NCBI GenBank assembly: GCA_902728285.1
Contig: CACVBU010000048.1
Span: forward strand, 92,690-156,689
Reading direction: 5' to 3'
Source: Clytia hemisphaerica
Lineage: Eukaryota > Cnidaria > Hydrozoa > Leptothecata > Clytiidae
DNA length: 64,000 bases
Part shown: one piece after another, positions 1 to 9,766 of the stretch
Layout of the letters: every line of letters starts with the position of its first letter
Numbering within the stretch: the first letter of the stretch is position 1
Notes under the pieces: generated by a model
Told to the model about the DNA's origin: nothing
Database searches by the model: none
The model's input: only the letters and a program-made list of their open reading frames with translations
Translations under genes and position numbers: made by a program

Positions 1-490
1 ATCAGATTGTGGTTGTTTTCTGCCCACCACGCTGAAGCTCTAAAGGGATGGGTGAAAACATACAATCTGACGAATATGCAATCTCGAAATCGTAAGGAAC
101 GCGTTCGTCTAAAAGGACTGAGGATGAAAACAAAGTTGCGTGATTATGTTTATGAATAGGGAGCCGTATCAGTTTTTGACTTTCTGGCGCACAACAAGAT
201 TCTTGTTGTAAAATTTTCCGCGGGAGGACTATTTTCCTCAGATGTATAATTTTCAAGTGCCTTCAGAGGTTTACCGTGCACGTAAGAAAATTATGAGCAG
301 CTGTTATCAGGTTAGCCTGCCTCTACATGCTTAGCTTCACTAATAAGCTCACAATAGGTGTATATCGAGAAAACCGTTACTTTAGTAAACTTTGGTCAAG
401 TTAAAAATAAATTCAGAGAATTAATTTAAATTTCTTTATGGATCTTCATTAATTGGAACTATAATAAATTGGAACTATAATAAATTGGAA
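1..490. other. No supported gene; edge sequence
   Basis: An open frame on the minus strand runs off the window edge (2-256) but shows no recognisable domain. The rest is AT-rich. The only structure is a short tandem repeat at 451-501. Confidence 0.4.
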
Positions 491-501
491 CTATAATAAA
501 T
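451..501. repeat. 16-bp tandem repeat, about 3 copies
   Basis: The unit ATTGGAACTATAATAA is repeated three times head to tail in AT-rich DNA, about 200 bases past the stop codon of the minus-strand frame at 491-706 when read in that direction. It is a simple minisatellite with no sign of function. Confidence 0.8.
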
Positions 502-706
502 ATAGAAAAGTTGAAATAAATAGAAAAATAGAAATAAATAGAAAAGTTTTGAAATTAAATACCAGTTTTCGATTTTTTTGCTTTGGCGGCCCAGCAGACT
601 TCTTTGCTGACTCTTCTCCGGACTTGGATTTTGAAGACTCTCCGCCTGTAGCATTTTTATTTTTATTTTTGTTTACATTTCTTTTTGACAAATTTTTCGG
701 TGGCAT
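491..706 (-). CDS. Small basic hypothetical protein (71 aa)
   Basis: The first 48 or so residues are very rich in Lys, Asn and Ser and begin MPPKNLSKRN, followed by a hydrophobic Phe/Ile/Leu tail. The tail is encoded by the AT-rich repeat-like sequence around 500-560, so the true C-terminus may be earlier or this may not be a gene. It starts 55 bases downstream of the stop of the minus-strand frame 761-1609, so the two could be successive ORFs of one mobile element or viral-type transcription unit. No family was recognised and coding status is uncertain. Confidence 0.3.
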   Translation of the reverse strand: MPPKNLSKRNVNKNKNKNATGGESSKSKSGEESAKKSAGPPKQKNRKLVFNFKTFLFISIFLFISTFLYLL

Positions 707-760
707 TACCGACTCGTGTCTTTTTAGTGTTAATCCGACACACTTGCTATGCTGCCAGTG

Positions 761-1609
761 TTAGCATTTAATCCCACTGTCACTGACTGACTCGCAACCA
801 ATCCATCTTGAATCAAATGCTACATCAGCTGGGCTACCATACTCTGCACCACATGTCTGACTCAAATTCGTGACCACTCTTTGCTTCTTTTTGCTTGGCG
901 AATGCATTTCCAAAACATCATCTGGGGGCAAAATCGGGGTTGGGACATTCGTTGATGTTTTGGAGAAGAGGTCCATCGTTGTTGCAAACGTCCGGACAGA
1001 CTGCTGATCACGATGTCCCTCTTTATACAACACTAAGTAACTCTCGTCACCCATTCGAGTCTTCAGCTCTTTCATCTTATTTACGAACCCAGACGTTAGG
1101 TTGCTTCTCGATTTGGGGCGAGCTTTGGCCGTCTCCGCATAGCTCATGCCACGCTCCCCGCGCAAATCTTCGACTGGAATGTCTTCTTGTTTTTTCGTCG
1201 CTTTCCGTTTCGATGTTTTTATCGTTTCTCCGTTTTCACGATAAACATTAACGGTTTTGGGCAGGTTTGTCGCGCCTGCATCGTCTGACGATGGGTGAAC
1301 GGTTTTGGGCAGGTTTGCCGCGCCTGCGTTGTCTGACAATGGTTGGATAGTTTGAGACAGGTTTGCCGCACCTGCGTCGTCTGACAATGGTTGGATGGTT
1401 TGGGACAAGTTTGGTGTGTCTGAACTATCCTTTGACAAGATGTCTGCAATTAACGTTTGTATGCTCGGCATTTCTTCATTTGACCCCAAGTTAAATGACG
1501 ACGATAGCAGCGGCAAGAGTTGTCGATCCATGCTCGGCGATCCAAATTTGTCACTTTCAGTTGACGCATTGATGGTCGGTTGATACGGGTCTTCTGATAG
1601 TGAGTCCAT
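761..1609 (-). CDS. Hypothetical protein with 16-residue repeats (282 aa)
   Basis: The start chosen is the Met at 1609 (MDSLSEDP); an upstream Met at 1657 would add a hydrophobic stretch encoded by AT-rich DNA. Residues about 65-125 are about four copies of a 16-residue unit (NLSQTIQPLSDDAGAA-like) encoded by a 48-bp minisatellite. Next come a Lys/Arg-rich segment, a SYAETAKARPKS motif reminiscent of the low-complexity region of some retroelement ORF1 proteins, and a basic SPSKKKQR patch near the C-terminus that could act as a nuclear signal. There is no transmembrane segment. It ends 55 bases before a second minus-strand frame. Function is not recognised. An ORF1-like product of a retroelement is one possibility, inferred weakly. 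Confidence 0.45.
   Translation of the reverse strand: MDSLSEDPYQPTINASTESDKFGSPSMDRQLLPLLSSSFNLGSNEEMPSIQTLIADILSKDSSDTPNLSQTIQPLSDDAGAANLSQTIQPLSDNAGAANLPKTVHPSSDDAGATNLPKTVNVYRENGETIKTSKRKATKKQEDIPVEDLRGERGMSYAETAKARPKSRSNLTSGFVNKMKELKTRMGDESYLVLYKEGHRDQQSVRTFATTMDLFSKTSTNVPTPILPPDDVLEMHSPSKKKQRVVTNLSQTCGAEYGSPADVAFDSRWIGCESVSDSGIKC
1254..1440 (-). repeat. 48-bp in-frame coding minisatellite
   Basis: About four units of 48 bp lie inside the frame 761-1609. The period is a multiple of three, so each unit encodes 16 residues. Substitutions between units are mostly conservative (SQ/PK, DD/DN, AA/AT), which suggests the array has been kept as protein. Confidence 0.75.
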
Positions 1610-1802
1610 TTTTCTAAAGAAAACGTAAAAAAATAACAAACGAAACACATGTAGCATCCCCTCTAATGTACCTATTTTGACTAAATGAACATGTTTTATT
1701 CATTATTGTACTGGATTATAACAAAAAAAAGAGTAATCTGAATTATACAGAATAGAGGAATTAATAGTCATTAGTTTATTTTTGAGGTGACTCTAAGCAC
1801 AC

Positions 1803-1871
1803 GGATTCGTGGTGCAGTGGTTAAGGCACCGTTCTCGAAAACCATCGCATGCCGAACCCTGGAGGTGGCCA
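1803..1871 (+). other. tRNA-Ser-like sequence (pseudo-tRNA or SINE head)
   Basis: The segment contains TGGTGCAGTGG (1810-1820), an exact fit to the Pol III A-box consensus, followed by TTAAGGCAC as in the D-arm of tRNA-Ser, and a CTCGAAA stretch in the anticodon-loop position. The expected B-box (GGTTCGAATCC) is degenerate (GCCGAACCC). It is therefore unlikely to be a working tRNA. A tRNA pseudogene or the head of a short SINE is the best reading. Confidence 0.4.
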
Positions 1872-2560
1872 TATGTTAATTTTTTTTAATAGAAAATGTT
1901 GTTTTACCAAATAATATACCCATTGTCTTTTAAGTTTTATATTTATATTCTATAAAAATCAGAAATTTTGGTAGAATTTTAAGTGTTCTTAACTTTAATC
2001 CACATTTTTTATATATCCAACCCAATCTACCAGTAAAAAGGGTCGTTATTAGAAAGGTTCTTATCAAAGAAAAGGAGTGTACTTAACAATACAATAACAA
2101 TAGAAAAGTATTACCAACCTTTAAAAAATTGATGTATGTTCTTGAACTGCAGTGGTTGTTGTTTGTCAGTGTTTGTTTTGTTTTTCAGATTTTTTTCCCG
2201 CGATCACAGTATTATTGATTGAAGACGTTCCATTGCTATACCGCGATCGCGGTGTAAGTTTAAAAAAATCACTGAGTCGTATTATCTCTGCAATGTTTGA
2301 CTGTTTATATTTCAAATTTCCGTGCATAGATTTTTTTTTCCGTGGACTATTATCTCCCAAACATATCGAAGAAGGAAAACCAGTATGGTGGCCGAGAGCT
2401 GCCACTGCAAAAAAAAAAAAACAGAAAAACGAATTAGTTTAGAATTTAAAACAAAAACATAAGTAAAACAATTTAATTTTTCTCTCTTTTGTTTCTTAAA
2501 TCAATCACAATTCAATTTCATTTTAATTTCATTTGACTTTTTAGACGATCATATTAAATC
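1872..2560. other. AT-rich intergenic sequence
   Basis: No gene-like signal was seen on either strand. There are A/T homopolymers, and short open frames have no domain features. It probably includes distal upstream sequence of the alpha-kinase gene. Confidence 0.4.
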
Positions 2561-2808
2561 GAAATAAAGGCCATTGCTCAAAGCTACTATACTTTGAAAG
2601 AACATAGTCACAAGCTCAGCTACCTACTCTTTTTTTAACCCTTTCACTAAAGCCAGGACTTTTGGTAAAGTGAAAGGAAAAGGGTCAAGGAATTCCCTCA
2701 ATTGCGGGTAAGTCGGTTTTAGGTTACTTCGAGCATGGTTTTACTTCTTCAAATTTTTGAAGAACCCTTCTCGTGAAAGACCAGCGCAGGAGGTATTTAA
2801 CATCAATA

Positions 2809-5800
2809 ATGGCTAAAAAACGAACAAGTTATGACCCAGAAAAGTGGGATGACTTTGTTGAGGATATGAAGAAGAAAAGGAAAGGGAACAAAATTGACAC
2901 AGCTGCCAGCAACAGCAACTATCCAATCTTGAGGGACAAAGAAATCATTGTCCAACACTTAGCCAGCCATGCCACAGGTATTAGACCAGCTTCTGTCTTC
3001 TGATGAATTTTTCATCCTTTAGATCTGGACAATATTTTTTGTTAATTTGCTCATCTTGTTTTTACTCTCAACTGACAACTTATCTGAGAATGTCTACGTG
3101 TGTGTGTCTGTCCCGTCCCCTTGCTCAAAACTTTAGGGCAGCCTGGAGACTTCAAAAATGGCCCAATTTAGCTAAAGTTTTACACACTTGATCTTTGGGT
3201 GTATCCCTGGGAGTGTTTTTCTTTCTCCATTTTTTCAAAATTTTGATTTTTTAAGGGTGTGGTCACCAGTTTTTGCCCCAAGACGAGGCTAAAGATTGGC
3301 ACGCTGGAGACTTCAGAAATGGTCCGTTTTGGCTGAAATCTTGCATGATTCTTGGGGGCGAATCTCTGGCCGAGTGTTTTTTCCATTTTTTCAAAATTTT
3401 GATTTTAAAGGGTGTGGTCATCACTCCTTTATTTCAGGCCCTATGAGACTAATGCTAAACTTTAAAGCACAGCCTCCTAGCTTTTCACTCAGGGGGGGGT
3501 CGGTACTAAAATCTCAGGCATCATGACGTTTAGTGATATGGTGATACCCAAAAACCTTGAAAATCCTTTTAGTACCATGGGATGCTAAAATACCTTAAAG
3601 GAAGAAATTTTGGCAGGAATTTAATTTGGCGGATGGCCGAAAAAGTTTTTTCAGACCGAATTTAATTTGGCAGATGGCTGGAAAAAATAAATTTGGTGGT
3701 GGCAGGATATTTCTGGCCTAAAATCGTTTAAATAGGCTAAAAATTTGTTTTTAGGCTCGAAAAAGCACAAATTCTCAACTTCAGTTGAGCTAGAATCTGA
3801 GAATATGTGAATGTGTGTATGTCCCAAAACTTTGGGGCAGCCTGGAGTACTTCAAAAATTGTTCGATTTGGCTGAAATTTGGCACACTTGTTCCTTGGGT
3901 GAATATCTGCGGTGCTTTTTGGGGCCTGGGGCGAGTTTTTTGTCAAAACAAGGCTAAGAGCTTTGGAGCAGACTAAAGGACTCCAAAATGGTCGATTTGG
4001 TTGAAATTTGGCACACTTGTTCATCGGGTGAATATCTGGGGGTCTACAGTTGGGCCTATGAATAATTTGAAGCCACTGAAGTTGAGCCAAGTGCGTTGCG
4101 CACGTTCGACTATTTGGAAGATTAATTGAATAAATTAAATTTGGCCGGCATTTAATTTTGCGGATAGTGGAAAAAATAAATTTCGGCGGGAAATTAATTT
4201 GGCGGATTTCAGGTAAATCCACTAAATCCGCCAAATTTTCTTCCCGCAGAAATTTCTTCCATTTAAAAGGTACCAAAAAGGTGGTATCTAGACAAAAATT
4301 TGACAAATTTTTTAGTACATTTGTACTAAATATGCTGAAAATTGGTGATTTTTATCCGGCAAGTACAAAACGCCTACTACCTACTACTTAATACTTACTA
4401 CCTACTACTTACTACCTACATGACTTTTTCCCGCACTTTTTCTATAAAGTTTACAGACGCACTTCTTCGTAGAAGAGAAAAATATTTCCTTCGCACACTT
4501 ATTTATTCATGTTAGTTTTATTTATAAGAATCGATCAATCTAAAAAGTTAAAATACTTTAAGTAAGTAGAGCCCTATGTTTCACTGGGTACTTGCTGAAA
4601 ATCCTTTGACATGTCTTTGACATTTATTGACAAAATGACCCTTTTGAACCAAACTATTGACAGGGTCGTTAAATATGACCTTTGTAGACTTCATTTTATA
4701 TAGCAAAAATTCTTATTGTGCTCAATACGAAGAAGCTTTCAGTATCGCAAGGTAGAAATTTTCAGTAGGAAAATACTACAAAGAGCTGTTTTAGAGATGT
4801 CAATTTGACCATGTCAAAGTATTGACGAAATGAAATTTTTGATAAAAATATTGACACAGTTATTGAATATTATAAGCTTCCAAGAAATGTTTTGGCACCA
4901 TTTGATATGATGCAGATCATACAATAGGATAGAGATAGATTAACCCCCTATTATATTACAGAGCCTTTTTTAGACATTTAGGTGTATTCTTATCGTCTTA
5001 TAATAAGATTCATAAGAGGAAGTATGTTTAGGAAAAAGGAAAGTTCTTATAATAAGAGTCATAAGAGAGAGTAGGTTTAGGAAAAAAGAAAAAATCAAGA
5101 TAATGGCCTTTTGTTTTATACTTCAGTATACTTTACTTATATGAGGCGAAGAGAATATTTACTCAATACGTAAATATGCTAAATATTCTTTTAGATAACA
5201 CTTTTTTCAAGTAAATATAAAGCAAAGACTTGTGTGTTAGCATTCAGATATTATAAAACCAATTTTTTTAGAATAGAGATTTCGAACAAGCGAAGGAGAG
5301 TTCTGGTCTGTAAAGTATACAAACAGAGTAGGTAGGTAGTAAGTAGTAGGTAGTAAGTATTAAGTAGTAGGTAGTAGGCGTTTTGTACTTGCCGGATTTT
5401 AATCAGTTTTTGAATTTTTTTCAAAATTTTTTTCTTTGAAGAAAATTTCCTGAGTTGAATTATTTTTCCATTTAGTCCAATGTCTAAAATATTTGCTTAA
5501 TTCATACAGTGTACTACTGGTTCAAAGTATCTTTTTGTGCAAAAATCAGTATTTTTGAGAAAAATAGTCCCGAGAAGACAAAATTTGCTCCAAGAAAACC
5601 AAATTATGTCAAAATATCCCAAAAGATTTTTAGTTCCTATGTGTATAAAATACCACATATCTAAATTGGGATGGTGGTATGCAAAAAATCCTCAAAAACC
5701 TTTTAATACCGACCCCCCCCTGTTTCACTGAAATGTTGATATTTCGTCTCGTCTTGCATTTTATTGTTTGAGCATGTATAGTTAAAGCTTACTTACTTAC

Positions 5801-7082
5801 TTACAGGTGATGCTATGAAGTTCAAGAAACTTGGTCCACTTGAATTTGTTGGATACCCATACAAGGAATTTACAATTGACAACATTAAACATGCATGTGT
5901 CAACCATTTCAGAAATAGGTTGTCTGTTGAAAGATCTGACTTGGAGTGTGATGTTTTACAGACTCAATTTGGGCCCCCATGCACAAAGATAACACACATT
6001 AAAAGTTACAAAACAATTTTTGTTCGGTTTATATATAAACCAAAGATGTCATTAACAGTGATGGAGGCGTTGAAAATGGGAAAAAAGTCAAGCGAGCCAT
6101 CGAAGACGTGTCAATCAAGTCACTTTGCATCAAGTTCACTCGCAATAGGATCAGTTTTACTGCCGTCGAAAACTTTGCCATCTGTAATCACTCCGAGATC
6201 TTTTAAAAATGATGTCCGTATCAAGGAAAAAAGTTCTAGCGTTCCAAAGTCGCTTTCCCTATCCCAAATGTTGAATGTGGGAAAAACTGTACAAACATTG
6301 GATAACTCTGATGCCCAAATAATAAAGTTGTATACGTTTAACCTTGAAAAACACTGTTGGGACATATTTTGCGAAACGCGAATAAGGGTAGAACCAGTTG
6401 CTTTTGACCGTGGAGCCTTTCGAAATGCATACAAAGCTCAGGTAACTCAAAACAGCCTCAACAAGATTGCACCAGTCCAACAACAGTATGTTGTAAAACG
6501 GCTCCATGAGGAGACTGAGACAGAAATGAAGAAAATCAACGTAATATTCAACAGTGAAGAAACTTTCGACTCTCTAGCAAAAAAAGCTGTGCAAATGCAT
6601 ACACTGGCAAAGAACTTTGCCTCTCAGTTCGCCAAATTCATTCTTGATGGGGCAATTAAAGATTTTGGTTTGAGTTTTCAGTACAATAATGCCTTTCTTG
6701 GAGTGCTGGGTGATGAGATAGTGATGGTAGAAGAATTTATTGATGGGGATTTTGTGAAGTATGTCAACAACGATGGCGCTGTCAAACTTGGCTCAAAACC
6801 AGATGCTGGCAATATTGACCGTACACTCAAAGCTGAATGTTTCTGTCACTACACCCATGTTAAGTCAGATAAAAAAATGATCGTCCTTGACATACAGGGT
6901 GTTGGCTACAAATTATGTGACCCAGAGAAGCCACCAATGACCATTATGACGAAAATGGAAACTTGAGGTTTTGTATGGGTAACTTGGCTAAACAGGCTAT
7001 TGAAATGTTTGTATCTTGCCACGATTGTAACTGATTTTGTACAATGTTAGGTTTAAAGCCATTTGAGAAATCTGAAAAACCT
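2809..7082 (+). CDS. Alpha-kinase family protein, two exons, 3' frame broken
   Basis: Exon 1 is 2809-2977 and exon 2 starts at 5807, with junctions ACAG|GTATTAG and TTACAG|GTGATG; phase is preserved (HLASHAT-G-DAMKFKK). The start ATG has a favourable AATAATGG context. Exon 1 encodes a charged 56-residue N-terminus. Exon 2 has an unrecognised region, then an atypical (alpha) kinase domain as in eEF2 kinase, TRPM7 and MHCK: GAFRNAYKA, the ATP-binding Lys in VVKRL, EEFIDGDFVKYVNNDG, and the catalytic-loop VLDIQGVGYKLCDPE. Alpha-kinases phosphorylate Ser/Thr and end in a zinc-binding segment. Here a one-base deletion just after LCDPE (about 6928) moves the frame to a stop at 6964-6966. The zinc-binding segment survives only out of frame and carries a further TGA in its CxxCN motif (about 7034). 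A second copy at 8755-9156 keeps that tail open. It may be a pseudogene or may carry assembly errors. Confidence 0.8.
3064..4060 (+). repeat. Diverged repeat units of about 130-190 bp
   Basis: At least four related segments (about 3064-3260, 3290-3425, 3770-3960, 3955-4060) share, in order, a TCAACT...TGAG hairpin-like start, a TGTGTGTGT-TCCC run, a GGGCAGCCTGGAGACTTCAAAAATGG core, TTTGGCTGAAAT-TTGGCACACTTG, and a TTGGGTGAATATCTGGG end. They are direct-oriented and heavily diverged. This looks like an old tandem or interspersed repeat family. Confidence 0.65.
4155..4250. repeat. Inverted AATTTGGCGGA motifs
   Basis: AATTAATTTGGCGGATTT near 4190-4210 is followed by AAATCCGCCAAATTTT at about 4224-4239, an inverted pair. 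Related direct copies lie at about 3618-3700 (AATTTAATTTGGCGGATGG). This resembles the terminus of a small non-autonomous element, but neither boundaries nor target duplications could be fixed. Confidence 0.45.
4356..5395. mobile_element. 1.04 kb inverted-repeat element, CCGGCA-type, 8-bp TSD
   Basis: Both ends carry the same terminal inverted repeat: CCGGCAAGTACAAAACGCC followed by about 45 bases of TACTACCTAC-like short repeats, outermost bases 4356 and 5395. The flanking octamers ATTTTTAT (4348-4355) and ATTTTAAT (5396-5403) are near-identical, consistent with an 8-bp target-site duplication with one mismatch. No transposase is encoded inside, so it is non-autonomous. An 8-bp duplication occurs in hAT, Merlin and P elements, and the ends do not allow a choice. 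The element at 59881-60684 has matching termini (CCGGCAGGTACAAAATGC). Confidence 0.75.
4990..5096. repeat. Direct duplication of about 52 bp
   Basis: Two adjacent copies of a CTTATAATAAGA-TCATAAGAG-AG-AG-TTTAGGAAAAA segment lie inside the inverted-repeat element. They differ at a few positions. This is a local tandem duplication. Confidence 0.6.
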
Positions 7083-7260
7083 TAAATACTGTCATTAATA
7101 TATACATGATGTAGACTTTATTTTATCACGTGTGACTGTTATTTGCAGTTACTTGACATTCTTTTTTTATATTTGTTCCAAATTTTAAACATTTTCTTTT
7201 TATTGGATTTTTCACTGCTGTTATCGTAGACTTGATATTCCTTTATAATTTGGAGGCAAC

Positions 7261-7884
7261 CTAGAAAAAATTATTAAAGAAGGTTTCTATATACCGTTAG
7301 CAAGATAATTTTATCAGCTTTCCAAAAATGAAATTGGTCAATTTTTTCCTCTTGGGCAAAAAGTTATGACCCAAAGAATGAGAGGGGTCCTTTTAGAAAC
7401 GTCAATTTTAAAGTTTTAAATTGATTTATTTTGACTGTTCTATCTGATAAAGCTCGAAGAATATGTCTAAAATGGGGTCATTTGTAAAATTTTGTCAACC
7501 ACATCCCGAGAAAATGACCAAAATTGCTTAAAAATTGCTTAAATATGCTGAGTCAGCAAAATTTAAAAGTCAAATATCTCGAGATCTAAACAATGCAATC
7601 TCTCATTGAGGAGCTTCTGTTCAAAATCGTTTTAACCCCTCATTCATCTCTAAAAATTGCTGACGTCAGCAAGAAAAACTGCCATTTTTTCGCAATTTTG
7701 CTCATTTTCTCGGGATGTGGTTGACGAAACTTTAAAATTGACGTTTCTAAAAAGACCCCTCTCATTCTTTGGGTCATAATCTTTTTTGACAAAGAGGGAA
7801 AAATTGACCAATTTCATTTTTGGAAAGCTGATAAAATTATCTTTCCAACGGTATATAGAAACCTTCTTTAATAATTTTTTCTAG
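7261..7884. mobile_element. Palindromic MITE-like element with ~155-bp arms
   Basis: The left arm begins AACCTAGAAAAAATTATTAA and the right arm ends with its reverse complement. The arms (about 7261-7415 and 7728-7884) are near-perfect inverted copies around a 310-base centre with no reading frame. In the other duplication unit only one arm remains (about 9340-9519). It is a long-TIR non-autonomous element or fold-back repeat. The superfamily is not determined. Confidence 0.7.
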
Positions 7885-8096
7885 GTTGACCCTATTTTAG
7901 TCGAAATTCTACTGGACTATTTTATTTGTTACAAGTTTTAAACATTACGTTTTTTTTTTTTGAATATTTTAATTTAAAATTTTCTCTAAGGAGGGTGAAA
8001 TTTCAAAATCCCAACCAGTCCTCTGAAATGTAATAATTTGTTAGCATTTCGATGAAAAGCCCTGGAATTTGACATATCGGGTTCCATTATACTGTA

Positions 8097-8708
8097 CTAA
8101 TTTTCACGGTTAAGACCAAACATTAAATAATTTTGAACAAAAAGATCTGGTTTTTCTTGTGGGTCTGGTACGACAGCGTAACATTTTTGTTGTAGATCGT
8201 TATCCATGAAATCATTCGCGGTGTTGAGTACTCCTGATTGAATTGCCATGCTTCTCAAGTCCTCTTCTAGTACATCTTTACCTACAAAAAATGAAAAGAA
8301 ATAGAATATATCATCTATTTATATCATATAGGCATATCTTATAATTTTAAAGTAGAAAAATGTTTATATTTCTTTAACAGAAACATATATTTTGCATGTT
8401 GTTTCAGCATTTATAGTTTGTTAATAGTTTTGATATACTTAAGCTGTAGGGACTAACACCGACAGAAATTTGGGCTTCAGACGGCACTACCTCGTATATG
8501 TATTTGTTCTTCTGTTTAACAAGGTAGATTTTACCTACCACATTCTTGAAGACCATATTTTTCTGGAAAAGCGTAAATGTGATTTGGGACACCATCAGCC
8601 ATTAAGGTCTCCCTTTGGTGTCTTATACGATGAGGGTTCCATACGATGTCTTTGAATTCATTTAATTGGTTTTGGATTAAAGGAATCATAACATAAGCCA
8701 AAATATCC
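8097..8708 (-). pseudogene. Duplicate 3' end of the integrase-core gene
   Basis: Two exons match the last two exons of the gene at 9767-10741: 8539-8708 (170 nt, identical length) and 8097-8281. Splice signals are conserved. A deletion of about 100 bases changes the C-terminus, replacing the last ten residues by an MFGLNREN ending. The exon holding the IERWW motif is absent because the duplicated segment stops just upstream. Without the upstream exons this copy cannot encode the protein. It is either a partial duplicate or an allelic fragment. Confidence 0.65.
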
Positions 8709-8754
8709 CTGAAAGAAGAACATAAAAGTTATTCCAGCAGAGTGAGAGGCTGAN

Positions 8755-9156
8755 AGTACAATAATGCCTTTCTTGGAGTGCTGGGTGATGAGATAGTGAT
8801 GGTGAAGAATTTATGGTGGGGGTTTGTGAAGTATGTCAACAACGATGGCGCTGTCAAACTTGGTTCAAAACCAGATCTGGCATATTGACCGTACACTCAA
8901 AGCTGAATGTTTCTGTCACTACACCCATGTTAAGTCAGATAAAAAAATGATCGTCCTTGACATACAGGGTGTTGGCTACAAATTATGTGACCCAGAGATA
9001 GCCACCAATGACCATTATGACGAAAATGGAAACTTGAGGTTTTGTATGGGTAACTTGGCTAAACAGGCTATTGAAATGTTTGTATCTTGCCACGATTGTA
9101 ACCGATTTTGTACCATGTTAGGTTTAAAGCCATTTGAGAAATCTGAAAAACCTTAA
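8755..9156 (+). pseudogene. Duplicate C-terminal part of the alpha-kinase
   Basis: The segment repeats the C-terminal 130 codons of the kinase: FCHYTHVKSDKKMIVLDIQG and LCDPE are identical. Here the frame stays open through LCDPEIATNDHYDENG, the FCMGNLAKQAIEMF segment and the CHDCNRFCTMLGL zinc-binding end typical of alpha-kinases, stopping at 9154-9156. Near the N its start has at least three single-base losses relative to the first copy, so it is broken where the first copy is intact and intact where the first is broken. That pattern suggests allelic or low-quality sequence. Confidence 0.7.
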
Positions 9157-9339
9157 ATACTGTCATTGATATATACATGATAAAGACTTTATTTTATCAC
9201 GTGTGACTGTTATTTGCAGTTACTTGACATTCTTTTTTATATTTGTTCCAAATTTTCAACGTTTTCTTTTTATTGGAACTGCTGTTATCCTAGACTTGAT
9301 ATTCCTTTTTAGTCCTGTAGAATTTGGAGTCAAAATAAA

Positions 9340-9519
9340 TCAATTTAAAACTTTAAAATTGATGTTTCTAAGGGCTCGCTACCTAAAAAGACCCCTCTCA
9401 TTCTTTGGGTCATAACTTTTTTGGCCAAGAGGAAAAAATTAACCAATTTCATTTTTGGAAAGCTGATAAAATTATCTTTCCAACGGTATATAGAAACCTT
9501 TTTTAATAATTTTTTCTAG
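9340..9519. repeat. Single arm of the palindromic MITE
   Basis: This corresponds to the right arm of the element at 7261-7884 (AAAATTGA-GTTTCTA ... AATAATTTTTTCTAG). The left arm and centre are missing in this duplication unit. Confidence 0.65.
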
Positions 9520-9766
9520 GTTGACCCTATTTTAGACGAAATTCTACTGGACTATTTTATTTGTTACAAGTTTTAAACATTACGTTTTTTGTTTGAATAT
9601 TTTAATTTTGATTTTCCCTAAGGAGGGTGAAATTTCAAAATCCCATCCCATCCCAAGTTCCATTATACTGTACTAATTTTCACGGTTTAGACCAAAAAAG
9701 TATTTTTATTTTGAAATTGATAATTCGCTCATTATAACAAATTAAACTGTTATAAAAAAGTTAACA

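Larger units (their letters stand above)
2978..5806 (+). other. Intron of the alpha-kinase gene
   Basis: This 2.8 kb intron runs between a GTATTAG donor and a pyrimidine-rich acceptor with a CTTA repeat (ACTTACTTACTTACAG). It holds a field of diverged repeats (3064-4060), degenerate AATTTGGCGGA motifs (3600-4240) and a complete inverted-repeat element (4356-5395). No coding sequence was found in it. Confidence 0.7.

Noticed and set aside
2..256. Minus-strand open frame of 84 codons at the window edge
   Set aside because: No domain, ordinary composition, and it runs off the edge; it cannot be told from chance.
4376..4422. CTACTACCTA tract as a simple microsatellite
   Set aside because: It is part of a terminal inverted repeat matched at 5329-5376, so it belongs to a mobile element.
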